Notes under the pieces: model-generated
What the model was told of the DNA's origin: nothing
The model's input: the letters and a program-made list of their open reading frames with translations, nothing else
The model's database searches: none
Assembly (NCBI RefSeq): GCF_009763245.1
Contig: NZ_WKJZ01000001.1
Location: 558,001-622,000, forward strand
DNA length: 64,000 nt
Reading direction: 5' to 3'
Source of the DNA: Pseudomonas xionganensis
GTDB lineage: Bacteria > Pseudomonadota > Gammaproteobacteria > Pseudomonadales > Pseudomonadaceae
Translations under genes and position numbers: made by a program
Part shown: piece by piece, positions 18,299-27,503 of the stretch
How the letters are laid out: every line of letters begins with the position of its first letter
Numbering within the stretch: position 1 is the first letter of the stretch

Positions 18299-19004
18299 GG
18301 CGAGTCTCCCGCGCATTGTGTAAACCGAAATAGATAAACAGGATCAGCAGTACCAGGGCCATGGCGAACCATTGCACGGCGTATCCCAGGTGTTTGTCCG
18401 GACTCATGGCCACCACCGGCCAGTCCAGGCGCAGCGAAGCCGGGCCGGGCTCCAGGCGCAACTCATAGGGCAGGCCGCCGCGTCCCAGCTCCTGCCAGAG
18501 TTCGCCGATCTGCACCTCGGTGATCAACCGTGGCCAGCCCTTGTCGGTGCTGCCACCGGCCAGCTGAAAGGCTTCGCCCAGGGGCCTGTAGACCCAGGCG
18601 GTGAGCTGCAGGGGGGTATCGGGGGTGCTGAATTGCGGTGCCTGGCGCCGATCAGGCCAGGCCAGCCAGCCGCGATTGAGCAGCACCCAGAGGCCGCTGG
18701 GCTGGTCATAGAAGGGCTGCAGCAACTCCACGCCGACCTGGCCGTCACGCAGGCGGTTATCCAGCAGCAGGCTGTGACGTGGTTCGAAATAGCCCTGCAG
18801 GCGGACCCGCCGATAAGCGGGCTCTGCCTGCTGTTCCAGTGTGTCGAGGCTGATGGGGCTTGCCTGCTGGCGGGCCTGATGGGCGTCGAGCAGTTGGCGC
18901 TTTTCTTCGGCGCGGCTCAGTTGCCACAAGCCCAGGCTGACCAGGCCAGGCAACAGCGCCAGCACCAGAATGCTGGGCAGCAGGCCGGGACGAAAGGCCT
19001 TCAT
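18273..19004 (-). CDS. SURF1 family cytochrome oxidase assembly protein
   Basis: A 243-residue inner-membrane protein with a helix at each end: LLPSILVLALLPGLVSLGLWQ near the start and WFAMALVLLILFIYFGLH near the end. The conserved SURF1 motif LGLWQLSRAEEK follows the first helix. ATG 19004 was preferred to ATG 19010 because GAGGG then sits about 7 nt upstream. SURF1 aids haem A insertion into subunit I. Confidence 0.9.
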   Translation of the reverse strand: MKAFRPGLLPSILVLALLPGLVSLGLWQLSRAEEKRQLLDAHQARQQASPISLDTLEQQAEPAYRRVRLQGYFEPRHSLLLDNRLRDGQVGVELLQPFYDQPSGLWVLLNRGWLAWPDRRQAPQFSTPDTPLQLTAWVYRPLGEAFQLAGGSTDKGWPRLITEVQIGELWQELGRGGLPYELRLEPGPASLRLDWPVVAMSPDKHLGYAVQWFAMALVLLILFIYFGLHNARETRHEPSHHSV

Positions 19005-19072
19005 GGCCATTCCCTCTGCACGTGGCTGGCTATACTGCAAAAAGCCCCCATTTCCTTCCCCCGGAGTCACGC

Positions 19073-19276
19073 ATGCTGAAAATCGCGATCGTCCTGATGT
19101 TGCTGGCTACTGTGGTCAGCCTCTTTAGCGGGCTGTTCTTTCTGGTCAAGGACGATGGCCATGGCAACCGCGTGGTCAATGCCCTGACCGTCCGAGTCGT
19201 GCTGACCGCCATCACCGTCGGCCTGATTGCCTGGGGCTTCTATTCAGGCCAACTGGTGTCCCACGTCACCTGGTAG
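19073..19276 (+). CDS. Twin transmembrane protein (DUF2909)
   Basis: A 67-residue protein made of two membrane helices (about 3-26 and 40-60) joined by the loop KDDGHGNRVVNALTVR. It matches the small DUF2909 family found opposite to SURF1 in pseudomonad oxidase clusters (PA0109 position). It is the only plus-strand gene within the cluster, between SURF1 and subunit III. Role unknown; an oxidase accessory part is a guess. Confidence 0.8.
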   Translation: MLKIAIVLMLLATVVSLFSGLFFLVKDDGHGNRVVNALTVRVVLTAITVGLIAWGFYSGQLVSHVTW

Positions 19277-19285
19277 CGACCAACC

Positions 19286-20173
19286 TCAAAGCACATAGAC
19301 AAAGACAAACAGGCCGATCCACACCACGTCGACGAAGTGCCAGTACCAGGCGGCGGCCTCGAAGCCGAAGTGCTGCTCACCGGTAAAGTGGCCGCGCATC
19401 ACCCTGATCAGCATCACCGTGAGGATGATCGCGCCCATGGTCACGTGGGCACCGTGAAAGCCGGTGAGCATAAAGAAGGTGGCGCCGTAGATGCCCGAAC
19501 CTAGGGTCAGGCCCAGTTCGGTATAGGCGTGGATATATTCCTCGATCTGCAGCACCAGAAAGGCCGCCCCCAGTAGCACGGTCAGGGCCAGCCACAGGGT
19601 CAGCGGCTTGCGCTGGTTCTTGCGCAGGGCGTGGTGAGCAAAGGTCAGGGTAAAGCTGGAGGATACCAGCAGGATGGTATTGATCAGCGGCAGGCCCCAG
19701 GCGCCGATCACCCCGCTGGGTGCGGGATAGAGCTTGGGATCCGGGGTGTTGAGCAACGGCCAGGTGTATTCGAAACCTTCCCAGAGCATATTGCTGATGC
19801 CCTTGTCGCCTTCCCCGCCGAGCCAGGGTCCGGCCCAGGTGCGCACATAGAACAGCACGCCGAAGAAGGCGGCGAAGAACATCACCTCGGAGAAGATAAA
19901 CCAGCTCATGCCCCAGCGGAACGAACGGTCCATCTGCGCGCTGTACAGGCCGCTGCGGCTTTCCTTGATCACATTGCCGAACCAGCCGAACAGCATATAG
20001 GCCAGAAACAGGCCGCCGATAAAGAAGATCAGCGGGCCGTTGGAGCCTTCGCGGTTGGCCGAGAGGTCGTTGAACCAGGTGCCGACCCCATACACCGAGA
20101 TCAGTAGACCGAGGGTGGCAATGATCGGCCACTTGCTTTGTGCGGGTACGTAATAGTGCTCATGACTCGACAT
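19286..20173 (-). CDS. Cytochrome c oxidase subunit III
   Basis: A 295-residue integral membrane subunit of the aa3-type oxidase with seven helices. Motifs FIFSEVMFFAAFFGVLFY (conserved Glu) and GFHGAHVTMGAI mark the family. It lies 12 bp downstream of the Cox11 gene and is convergent with the DUF2909 gene. Confidence 0.95.
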   Translation of the reverse strand: MSSHEHYYVPAQSKWPIIATLGLLISVYGVGTWFNDLSANREGSNGPLIFFIGGLFLAYMLFGWFGNVIKESRSGLYSAQMDRSFRWGMSWFIFSEVMFFAAFFGVLFYVRTWAGPWLGGEGDKGISNMLWEGFEYTWPLLNTPDPKLYPAPSGVIGAWGLPLINTILLVSSSFTLTFAHHALRKNQRKPLTLWLALTVLLGAAFLVLQIEEYIHAYTELGLTLGSGIYGATFFMLTGFHGAHVTMGAIILTVMLIRVMRGHFTGEQHFGFEAAAWYWHFVDVVWIGLFVFVYVL

Positions 20174-20185
20174 TTCTTGTTCTCC

Positions 20186-20737
20186 TTATGGAGTCGCTTG
20201 GGCAACCGGCGGTTTGCTCGCCGTGATGTCAAACAGGGTGTAGCCCAGAGTCAGGTGGTGCACATCCGCCGGTAAATCGCGATCGACGATAAAGCGCACC
20301 GGCATTTCGATGCGCTCGCCCGGCTGCAACACCTGCTGGGTAAAGCAGAAGCACTCGGTCTTGTGAAAGAAGGCGGCGGCCCGTGCCGGCGATACGCTGG
20401 GAATGGCCTGGGCGGTCATGGGCTGATCCGTGGGGTTATGGGCGACAAACAGCATGTCGCGAGGCTCCCCGGGATGAACGTTCAGCTCGTCGGCCATGGG
20501 GCCGAAACTCCAGACCATGCCCGCGGCATTAGTGGCGAGAAACTGCACGCGCACCTGGCGCGATTCATCCACCGTCTGCGTACCCTGGTAGGCGCCAGCC
20601 GTCTTGCCATTGATGCCGAACACCTGGCACATCGCCTCGTAGAAGGGTGGCAGGACGAAGACGCCGAAGCAGAACATCGCCACTACCACCAGCAACAGGC
20701 GGCCGACCAGGGTGCGGGTACTGATTCCCTCGCTCAC
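20186..20737 (-). CDS. ctaG: Cytochrome c oxidase assembly protein CtaG/Cox11
   Basis: A 183-residue copper chaperone that inserts CuB into subunit I. One N-terminal helix (about 10-30), then a periplasmic Ig-like domain with the copper motif CFCFTQQVLQPGE near residue 128. The start codon is GTG 20737, 10 bp after the subunit I stop. Confidence 0.94.
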   Translation of the reverse strand: MSEGISTRTLVGRLLLVVVAMFCFGVFVLPPFYEAMCQVFGINGKTAGAYQGTQTVDESRQVRVQFLATNAAGMVWSFGPMADELNVHPGEPRDMLFVAHNPTDQPMTAQAIPSVSPARAAAFFHKTECFCFTQQVLQPGERIEMPVRFIVDRDLPADVHHLTLGYTLFDITASKPPVAQATP

Positions 20738-20747
20738 GGGCCTGCTC

Positions 20748-22337
20748 CTACTTCACATCCGGCGGGGTGCTGAAGGTGTGGTAGGGCGCCGGTGACGGTA
20801 CCGTCCACTCCAGGCCTTCGGCACCATCCCAGGGCTTGGCCCCGGCCGGCTTGCCGCCGCGAATGCACTTGATGACGATAAACAGGAACAGCAGCTGGGT
20901 GACCCCGAACATAAAGGCACCGATGCTCGACACCATATTGAAGTTGGCGAACATCATGTTGTAGTCGGGGATGCGCCGCGGCATGCCGGCCAGGCCGACG
21001 AAGTGCATGGGGAAGAACGCCAGGTTCATGCCGATGAAACTCATCCAGAAGTGCAGCTTGGCCAGGGTTTCGTCGTACATGTAGCCGGTCCACTTCGGCA
21101 GCCAGTAGTAGGCCGAGGCGAAGATGCCGAAGATCGCACCCGGCACCAGCACGTAGTGGAAGTGCGCGACCACGAAGTAGGTGTCGTGGTACTGGAAGTC
21201 CGCCGGGGCGATGGCCAGCATCAACCCGGAGAAGCCGCCAATGGTGAACAGAATGACGAAGGCCACCGAGAACAGCATCGGCGCCTCGAAGGTCATCGAA
21301 CCGCGCCACATGGTGCTGGCCCAGTTGAACACCTTCACCCCGGTGGGCACGGCGATCAGCATGGTGGCGTACATGAAGAACAGCTCGCCAGTCAGCGGGA
21401 TGCCCACGGTGAACATGTGGTGGGCCCAGACGATAAAGGACAGAAAGGCGATGGACGCCGTGGCGTAGACCATCGAGGTGTAGCCGAACAGCGGCTTGCG
21501 CGCGAAGGCCGGGATGATCGAGCTGACCGCACCGAAGGCCGGCAGGATCATGATGTACACCTCGGGGTGACCGAAGAACCAGAACACATGCTGGAACAGC
21601 ACCGGGTCACCGCCACCGGCGGCACTGAAGAAGCTGGTGCCGAAGTGGATGTCCATCAGCATCATGGTCACGCAGCCGGCCAGTACCGGCATCACCGCGA
21701 TCAGCAGGAAGGCGGTGATCAGCCAGGTCCAGACAAACAGCGGCATCTTCATCAGGGTCATGCCGGGGGCGCGCAGGTTGAGAATGGTGGCAACCACGTT
21801 GATCGCCCCCATGATCGAACTGATGCCCATCAGGTGCACGGCGAAGATAAAGAAGGTCACCGATTCCGGCGCATAGGTGGTCGACAGCGGCGCGTAGAAG
21901 GTCCAGCCGAAGTTCGGCCCGCCGCCCTCCATGAACAGGGTACTGACCAGCAGGCCGAAGGCCGCCGGCAGCAGCCAGAAGCTGAAGTTGTTCATCCGTG
22001 GCAGGGCCATGTCCGGCGCGCCGATCATCAGCGGGATCATCCAGTTGGCCAGGCCGACGAACGCCGGCATCACCGCACCGAAGACCATGATCAGGCCGTG
22101 CATGGTGGTCATCTGGTTGAAGAACTCCGGCTGCACGATCTGCAGACCCGGCTGGAACAGTTCGGCGCGGATCACCATGGCCATGGACCCGCCGAGCAGG
22201 AACATGGCAAAGCTGAACCACAGGTACATGCTGCCGATATCTTTATGGTTGGTGGTCAGCACCCAGCGCATCAGGCCCTTGGCCGGGCCGTGGTGATGGT
22301 CATGCCCGGCATGACCGTGGTCGATCACTGCACTCAT
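20748..22337 (-). CDS. Cytochrome c oxidase subunit I
   Basis: A 529-residue, twelve-helix catalytic subunit holding haem a, haem a3 and CuB. Visible signatures: TTNHKDIGSMYL near residue 33, MTTMHGLIMVFG (haem a His), WFFGHPEVYIMILPAFG (CuB His and the proton-channel Glu), and YFVVAHFHYVL (haem ligands). The Glu of GHPEVY makes it an A-type oxidase. ATG 22337 gives MSAVIDHGHAGHDHHHG, a His-rich head. It is followed by ctaG at 10 bp. Confidence 0.95.
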   Translation of the reverse strand: MSAVIDHGHAGHDHHHGPAKGLMRWVLTTNHKDIGSMYLWFSFAMFLLGGSMAMVIRAELFQPGLQIVQPEFFNQMTTMHGLIMVFGAVMPAFVGLANWMIPLMIGAPDMALPRMNNFSFWLLPAAFGLLVSTLFMEGGGPNFGWTFYAPLSTTYAPESVTFFIFAVHLMGISSIMGAINVVATILNLRAPGMTLMKMPLFVWTWLITAFLLIAVMPVLAGCVTMMLMDIHFGTSFFSAAGGGDPVLFQHVFWFFGHPEVYIMILPAFGAVSSIIPAFARKPLFGYTSMVYATASIAFLSFIVWAHHMFTVGIPLTGELFFMYATMLIAVPTGVKVFNWASTMWRGSMTFEAPMLFSVAFVILFTIGGFSGLMLAIAPADFQYHDTYFVVAHFHYVLVPGAIFGIFASAYYWLPKWTGYMYDETLAKLHFWMSFIGMNLAFFPMHFVGLAGMPRRIPDYNMMFANFNMVSSIGAFMFGVTQLLFLFIVIKCIRGGKPAGAKPWDGAEGLEWTVPSPAPYHTFSTPPDVK

Positions 22338-22341
22338 GTCC

Positions 22342-23466
22342 TTACTCCTGAGCCTTTTGGAAGGCAACGATGTCCTGCGGGGTGACCATGTCACCGACCT
22401 TGTTACCCCAGGCATTGCGTTCATAGGTGATGATGGCGGCCAGGTCGACCGGTGACAGTTGCTTGCCGAAGGCGGCCATGGAGGTGCCCGGCTTGCCGTT
22501 GATCACGATGTCGATATGTCCCTCGGCTGGGCCCATGGCGATGGCCGAGCCCTTGAGTGCCGGGAACATCGGCGGCAGGCCTTCGCCACCCACCTGGTGG
22601 CAGGCGGCGCAGGCGGTGGCATAGGCCTTCTCGCCGCGCTCCATCAGCTCGTCCATGGACCATTGTTTGCTGGTCAGCTCGCGCTCGGCGGCAGCGACCT
22701 GCTTGCGCTCGGCCAGCCAGGCGGCGTAGTCCTCCTTGGACTTGGCCTCGACCACCACGGGCATAAAGCCGTGATCCTTGCCGCACAGTTCGGTGCACTG
22801 GCCGCGGTAGATGCCAGGCTCCTCGATACGGGTCCAGGATTCGTTGATAAAGCCGGGGATGGCGTCCTTCTTCACTGCCAGAGCCGGCACCCACCAGGAG
22901 TGGATCACATCGGCGGCGGTGATCAGAAAGCGCACCTTGGTGCCCACCGGCACCACCAGCGGCTCGTCCACTTCCAGCAGGTAGTGCTCACCCTTGGCTG
23001 CGCGGTTGTCGATCTGCGCCTTGGGCGTGGACATGTTGCTGAAGAATTCGACGTCTTCGCCCAGGTACTTGTAGTGCCATTTCCACTGGTAGCCGGTGAT
23101 CTGGATATCCAGCTCGGACTCGCTGGTGTCGTAGATCTCGATCAGCACCTTGGTGGCGGGAATGGCCATGACGATAAGGATGGCCAGGGGCACCACGGTC
23201 CAGAGAATTTCCACCGTGGTGCTTTCGTGAAAGTGGGCGGGTTTCTGGCCGGTGGAGCGGCGATGGATCAGCATCGACCAGAACATCACGCCAAATACGA
23301 TCACGCCGATCACGACGCAGATCCAGAAAATGGTCATGTGCAGGTCGAAGACTGAGCGGCTGACTTCGGTGACGCCGGGCGCCATGTTGACCGTCCAGCC
23401 GGCATAGGCCGGGCTGAATGCCAACGACAGCAGAAGGCCCACCCAGGCTCGTGGATGTTGCGTCAT
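22342..23466 (-). CDS. Cytochrome c oxidase subunit II with fused cytochrome c domain
   Basis: A 374-residue caa3-like subunit. Signal peptide, two membrane helices (about 40-65 and 85-110), then the CuA cupredoxin domain with CTELCGKDHGFMP, and a C-terminal cytochrome c domain with CAACH near residue 285. The fused haem lets it accept electrons from periplasmic carriers such as the cytochromes c encoded at 1.8-2.8 kb. It is the first gene of the oxidase operon. Confidence 0.95.
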   Translation of the reverse strand: MTQHPRAWVGLLLSLAFSPAYAGWTVNMAPGVTEVSRSVFDLHMTIFWICVVIGVIVFGVMFWSMLIHRRSTGQKPAHFHESTTVEILWTVVPLAILIVMAIPATKVLIEIYDTSESELDIQITGYQWKWHYKYLGEDVEFFSNMSTPKAQIDNRAAKGEHYLLEVDEPLVVPVGTKVRFLITAADVIHSWWVPALAVKKDAIPGFINESWTRIEEPGIYRGQCTELCGKDHGFMPVVVEAKSKEDYAAWLAERKQVAAAERELTSKQWSMDELMERGEKAYATACAACHQVGGEGLPPMFPALKGSAIAMGPAEGHIDIVINGKPGTSMAAFGKQLSPVDLAAIITYERNAWGNKVGDMVTPQDIVAFQKAQE

Positions 23467-23827
23467 TGCGGGTTCCCCTTAATTTTTCTTGTTATCCCGC
23501 CGGGAAGGCCCGTGGCTGCAACTGCACCGACTGCAAGGCTGAAACGCTGGTGCGGCTGATCCGTGCCGAAGGTTCCCCGGTGTTATCAGGTACTGCCTTT
23601 CGAGTTCGAGTATAGACAGGGGCTGGCAACTGGCAACGCGAAAAGCAAAATGACGTCAAGGCGCCGCCGCTGGTCGGGGAGATCAGGCGCGCTGCGGTCT
23701 ACAGCCGGCGAAGTGGGTGGAGTTATAGCCCAGATGCATAACTATTAAATAATTATGACAATTGGGTCTTAGCGGGAGGCCATAGCCAGCTAAGGTTCTC
23801 GCCCATGTCCTTTTCTCAGGAGTTGTC
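23467..23827. other. Divergent intergenic region, about 360 bp
   Basis: Between the oxidase operon (minus) and a hypothetical gene (plus). The half near the oxidase is GC-rich; the other half has an A/T-rich patch (about 23735-23765) that is the best place for promoters. I found no convincing gene and no clear operator. An open frame with a CNCTDC motif crosses it, but no start or homolog supports it. Confidence 0.5.
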
Positions 23828-24484
23828 ATGAATATTTCCGCTCTGCAGGAACTGATCCTGCGTGCGCGCCAGCACGAAGCTGGCAGCCAGCGTCTGGCGC
23901 AACAGCTGCAAACCCAGCTGGAGAGCCTGCATCCGGCCATCCGCCTGCCCCAGGAAGATGGCCTTGGCGTGTTGCAGCGCTTTGTTGCGGCCTATATCGA
24001 GCAAGTGCCCGAGGTGCTGGAGGCGGCCAATCAGGTGGCGCGGGAGGCCGGCATTGAGGCGCAGATCAAGCCGGTGTTGAAGGTGGCCGAGCAGTTCTTC
24101 CTGCAACCGCCAGCCTTGATGGCCGGGCACGAGGGCCTTGAAGGCTTGCTGGACGAGGCCTACCTGGCCCATCGTCTGGTGGAGGAGGTCAACGACCGCT
24201 ATATCCGCCATCTGGGCCAGCCATTGATCCCGCTAGACACCACCGTGGCCAACCTGATTGCCCATCAGCTGATCGGCGAACCCTTCGCCAATCAGCTGGA
24301 TGAAGCGGTGCATCATGCGGTCGATGGCATGCTCGATGAGCAGAGTTTCGCCCAGGCCTCAGTGGCTGCTTACCGCGAGCGCCTGAGCGACCCGCAGACC
24401 GAAGCGGCCTGGCGCCGTTGGCCCTGCCTGTCGCAGCGGCTGGGAGTGGAGCTGCAGCTGGACAGCCAGCGCGCCGCAAGCTGA
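23828..24484 (+). CDS. Conserved hypothetical protein (PA0104 position)
   Basis: A 218-residue soluble protein with no signal peptide, membrane helix or known motif. It is mostly helical by composition, rich in Leu, Ala, Gln and Glu. The start ATG 23828 follows CAGGAGTTGTC, a good ribosome site. A gene of this length lies between the oxidase and carbonic anhydrase genes in P. aeruginosa. Function unknown. Confidence 0.75.
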   Translation: MNISALQELILRARQHEAGSQRLAQQLQTQLESLHPAIRLPQEDGLGVLQRFVAAYIEQVPEVLEAANQVAREAGIEAQIKPVLKVAEQFFLQPPALMAGHEGLEGLLDEAYLAHRLVEEVNDRYIRHLGQPLIPLDTTVANLIAHQLIGEPFANQLDEAVHHAVDGMLDEQSFAQASVAAYRERLSDPQTEAAWRRWPCLSQRLGVELQLDSQRAAS

Positions 24485-24502
24485 ATGCCCGTGCGAGCCG
24501 GC

Positions 24503-24560
24503 CCGGTGGAAAACGCGGCGCGGCTTTCCAGCCTACCCACTGCGCTTCAGTAGGGTGGCA
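24503..24560. repeat. Imperfect palindromic intergenic sequence
   Basis: GGTGGAAAACG...CTTTCCAGCC followed by CTACCCACTG...CAGTAGGGTGG, between convergent genes. It resembles the short palindromes at 8065 and 39.8 kb. Confidence 0.4.
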
Positions 24561-24566
24561 GGTCAG

Positions 24567-25292
24567 TTATACCGGCAGATAGCGGGCCCGGGGTGTGGCC
24601 ATGGGCAGCGGGCCCTCGCCGATCAGGCGGAACTCGCCCTTCTCCGCGTCATAGGCCTTGATCTCGCTGGTTTCGATGTCATACACCCAGCCGTGGATAA
24701 ACAGCTGACCGTTGGCCAGGCGCGCGGCCACCGAGGGGTGGGTGCACAGGTGGTTGAGCTGGGCCACCACATTTTCTTCGGTGAGGATGCCGAGGGTGTC
24801 GTCGCTTCTGCAGCCGCAGTTTTCTTCCACCACCCGCAGCGCCACCTCGCTATGGCGCAGCCAGGCCTTGACCGTGGGCATGCGTTCCAGGCTCTGGGGG
24901 TTGAGCACCGCCTTCATCGCGCCACAGTCGGAGTGACCGCAGACGATGATGTGCTGCACGCCCAGGGCCATCACCGCGTACTCGATGGCGGTGGAGACAC
25001 CGCCCATCATCTGCCCGTAGGCCGGCACCACGTTGCCCACGTTGCGGCTGACGAACAGATCACCCGGGGCGCTCTGGGTGATCAGCTCGGGGACGATGCG
25101 CGAGTCGGCGCAGGTGATAAACATCGCGCGCGGGTTTTGCGCGGTGGCCAGAGCCTTGAACAGCTCCTCCTGCTGGGGGAAGACCTCGGTGCGAAAGCGC
25201 TTGAAGCCTTCGACTATCTTGCCCAGGGCCTCGTCGGCGCTTTCCTGGCCGGTGCGCGCCTGGAGGGGAATGGCGTTGTGTTTGTAGGGCAT
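24567..25292 (-). CDS. Beta-class carbonic anhydrase
   Basis: A 241-residue zinc enzyme interconverting CO2 and bicarbonate. Zinc and catalytic residues lie in CADSRIVP (near residue 51) and CGHSDCGA (near residue 107). The start is ATG 25292 (MPYKHNAIPLQ); the open frame to 25379 runs into the next gene. It resembles P. aeruginosa psCA1, the gene at the same place. A CCGCRS-like Cys pair (NCGC) is also present. Confidence 0.93.
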   Translation of the reverse strand: MPYKHNAIPLQARTGQESADEALGKIVEGFKRFRTEVFPQQEELFKALATAQNPRAMFITCADSRIVPELITQSAPGDLFVSRNVGNVVPAYGQMMGGVSTAIEYAVMALGVQHIIVCGHSDCGAMKAVLNPQSLERMPTVKAWLRHSEVALRVVEENCGCRSDDTLGILTEENVVAQLNHLCTHPSVAARLANGQLFIHGWVYDIETSEIKAYDAEKGEFRLIGEGPLPMATPRARYLPV

Positions 25293-25375
25293 TGTCACGA
25301 CCTCATGCTGAAGCGTTGCGCTGGGCGAATTATCAACCTGGCATGCGGACAGCGAACAGCCCCACCAAGTCACAT

Positions 25376-26434
25376 TCACAGCAATGCCAGCTGACCGCCG
25401 GGTGGGCAGAAGCGCGAACAGTCCAGCTCGAAGGCTTCCCGTCGATCCAGGCCCAGACGCTTGCTGGCCAGCTTGAAGCGCTGGGCCAGCAGCTCGGCAA
25501 ACGCCCCCTCGCCGCGAAAGCGCTGGCCGAAACGGCTGTCGTACAGGGCGCCGCCACGGCTCTGGCGGATCAGGCTGAGCACATGCTCGGCGCGCTGCGG
25601 GTAATGGGCGTGCAGCCAGTCCTCGAACAGCGGCGCCACCTCACGCGGCAGGCGCAGCAGCATATAGCTGGCGCTTTGTGCCCCGGCCTGCCTGGCTGCC
25701 TGGAGCAGGCCCTCCAGCTCCATATCGTTGATCATGGGAATGATCGGTGCGCACAGCACCCCAACGGGAATGCCCTGCTCGCGCAGCACGCGGATCGCCC
25801 GCAGACGCGCAGCAGGCGCCGCCGCCCGGGGTTCGAGGATGCGTTTGAGCTCATCATCCAGGCTGGTCAGGCTGATATACACCGCCACCAGACGCTGGCG
25901 CGCCAGTTCGCTGAGCAGATCCAGGTCGCGCAGGATCAGCGCACCCTTGGTGACGATGGTCAGCGGATGGCGATGATCGAGCAGTACCTGCAGGCAGCGT
26001 CGGGTCAGTTGCTGCTGGCGTTCGATGGGCTGGTAGGGGTCGGTATTGGCCCCCAGATTGATCGGCGCACAGGCATAACCGGGCTTGCCCAGCGCCTGGG
26101 CAAGCAGGGCTGGGGCGTTGTGCTTGGCGATCAATTTGGTTTCGAAATCCAGCCCCGGCGACAGGTCCCAGTAGGCATGGCTGGGCCGGGCGTAACAGTA
26201 GATGCAGCCATGCTCGCAGCCGCGGTAGGGGTTGAGTGAACGGTCGAACGGCAGATCCGGCGACTGGTTGCGGCTGATAATCGACTTGGCGGTTTCCTGG
26301 CGCACCTCGGTGGCACCGCACGGTGGCACTTCCTCCTGCCAGCCGTCATCGCTGGCGATGATGCGGGTTGGGGCGAAGCGGTTGGGCGGATTACTGGCGG
26401 TACCGCGGCCGCGGGGCAGCAGGGAGGTGCGCAT
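25376..26434 (-). CDS. PA0069-family radical SAM protein
   Basis: A 352-residue SplB-like radical SAM protein. The iron-sulfur motif CEHGCIYC (near residue 72) is CxxxCxxC, followed by ARPSHAYWDLSPG. An N-terminal part contains NRFAPTRI. The family has no proven reaction as far as I know. Here the gene lies next to the carbonic anhydrase, away from prlC-yheV, its neighbours in P. aeruginosa, from which it is split by a Usp gene and a noncoding stretch. Confidence 0.88.
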   Translation of the reverse strand: MRTSLLPRGRGTASNPPNRFAPTRIIASDDGWQEEVPPCGATEVRQETAKSIISRNQSPDLPFDRSLNPYRGCEHGCIYCYARPSHAYWDLSPGLDFETKLIAKHNAPALLAQALGKPGYACAPINLGANTDPYQPIERQQQLTRRCLQVLLDHRHPLTIVTKGALILRDLDLLSELARQRLVAVYISLTSLDDELKRILEPRAAAPAARLRAIRVLREQGIPVGVLCAPIIPMINDMELEGLLQAARQAGAQSASYMLLRLPREVAPLFEDWLHAHYPQRAEHVLSLIRQSRGGALYDSRFGQRFRGEGAFAELLAQRFKLASKRLGLDRREAFELDCSRFCPPGGQLALL

Positions 26435-26579
26435 GGGAGAGTCTCGGCATGATACTGGTTAAATATACAGCATCATGCCGAGATGTCCACAGCGCTGAGC
26501 CTCTGGTGCCGGCGACCATGGCTGCGGCCGCATCATGTTTCACACGCAGACGCGGCGGCCTGCTGACGACTGCCTCAGG

Positions 26580-27503
26580 TTAGGCCCGGTGATGGTGGTG
26601 GTAGGGCCAGGAGTGCACCAGTGCCGGATCGACAGTGGCGGGCATGGGGGCGGCCAACTCTTCCAGATGGGCGATCACATCGCCGGGCTTGATCACCAGC
26701 AAGTCGGTATCGAGGCTGTCCAGAATCATCTCGGCGGTATTGCCGACTAATGCGCCGGCCAGTCCGCGCCGGCCTACATCACCCACTACGGTGACGGCAG
26801 CCCTGAGCGTGTGTGCCACCTGAGGAATCAGCAGCTCGGCGGGGCCCTCTTCAATGTGCAGTTGTGGGTCGTCGATGCCGAACTCTTCCTGGAAGGTTGT
26901 GCACTCCTCCCGGTAGAAGGCTGCCAGGCTGTCCTTGAGCTGAAAGACAGGGTCGGCTGCGGCCAGCGTGGGGAAAGGGTGGGCACTCATCAGATGCAAG
27001 GTGCCACCCATCAGCCGGGCGATATCGTAACCGTGGCTGACAATGCCGGCCTGGAGCAGGCGGTGCTGGACATCCGTATTGCCTACGTCGATTGCGGCCA
27101 GGATGATCCCGCCAGACCAGGGGGCTGCGTTTTTCACGATCAGTACTGGACAGGCGCAGTCGCGCAGCAGTTTCCAGTCATCCGGAGTGAGGATGGTCTT
27201 GAGCAGCGGGTTGTCCGGGCGGTGTTGCTTGATCACCAGGCCACAGCTTTCTGCGGCAGCGACCGTGATGGTGGTGTTGGCCGGGCAACCATGCCAGGCG
27301 TGCTGAGCCGTGATGCTGAAGCCTTGCTCGGTGAGCTCCGCTTCGAGGGTTTCGAGGAGGGAGGTATGGTTAAGCTGTCTATCGCAAATCAGTAGATGCA
27401 GGTGCGAGCGAGTGGCGCTTGCGATCATCCTGGCTTTATCCAGGAGTGGCTCCTGATCTTGATCGGGGTCCACCACGACCAAGGTTTTGCGAATGTTGTG
27501 CAT
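26580..27503 (-). CDS. Tandem-domain universal stress protein (UspE-like)
   Basis: A 307-residue protein with two Usp domains (about 1-145 and 150-300). The second has the ATP-binding pattern GDVGRRGLAGALVGNTAEMIL. The start is ATG 27503 (MHNIRKTLVVVDP) after AGGAG; the frame upstream is open but has no such site. Tandem Usps in Pseudomonas are often induced under oxygen limitation; I looked for an Anr/Fnr box upstream and found none. Confidence 0.87.
   Translation of the reverse strand: MHNIRKTLVVVDPDQDQEPLLDKARMIASATRSHLHLLICDRQLNHTSLLETLEAELTEQGFSITAQHAWHGCPANTTITVAAAESCGLVIKQHRPDNPLLKTILTPDDWKLLRDCACPVLIVKNAAPWSGGIILAAIDVGNTDVQHRLLQAGIVSHGYDIARLMGGTLHLMSAHPFPTLAAADPVFQLKDSLAAFYREECTTFQEEFGIDDPQLHIEEGPAELLIPQVAHTLRAAVTVVGDVGRRGLAGALVGNTAEMILDSLDTDLLVIKPGDVIAHLEELAAPMPATVDPALVHSWPYHHHHRA

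Noticed and set aside
21003..22385. Long plus-strand frame opposite cytochrome oxidase subunit I
   Set aside because: High-GC antisense shadow: His/Glu/Gln-rich translation with no motif, fully opposite a strongly conserved gene.
23418..23615. 65-residue frame with CNCTDC motif upstream of the oxidase operon
   Set aside because: It begins antisense inside subunit II, has no ribosome site and no matching family that I recognise. The cysteine spacing looks accidental.
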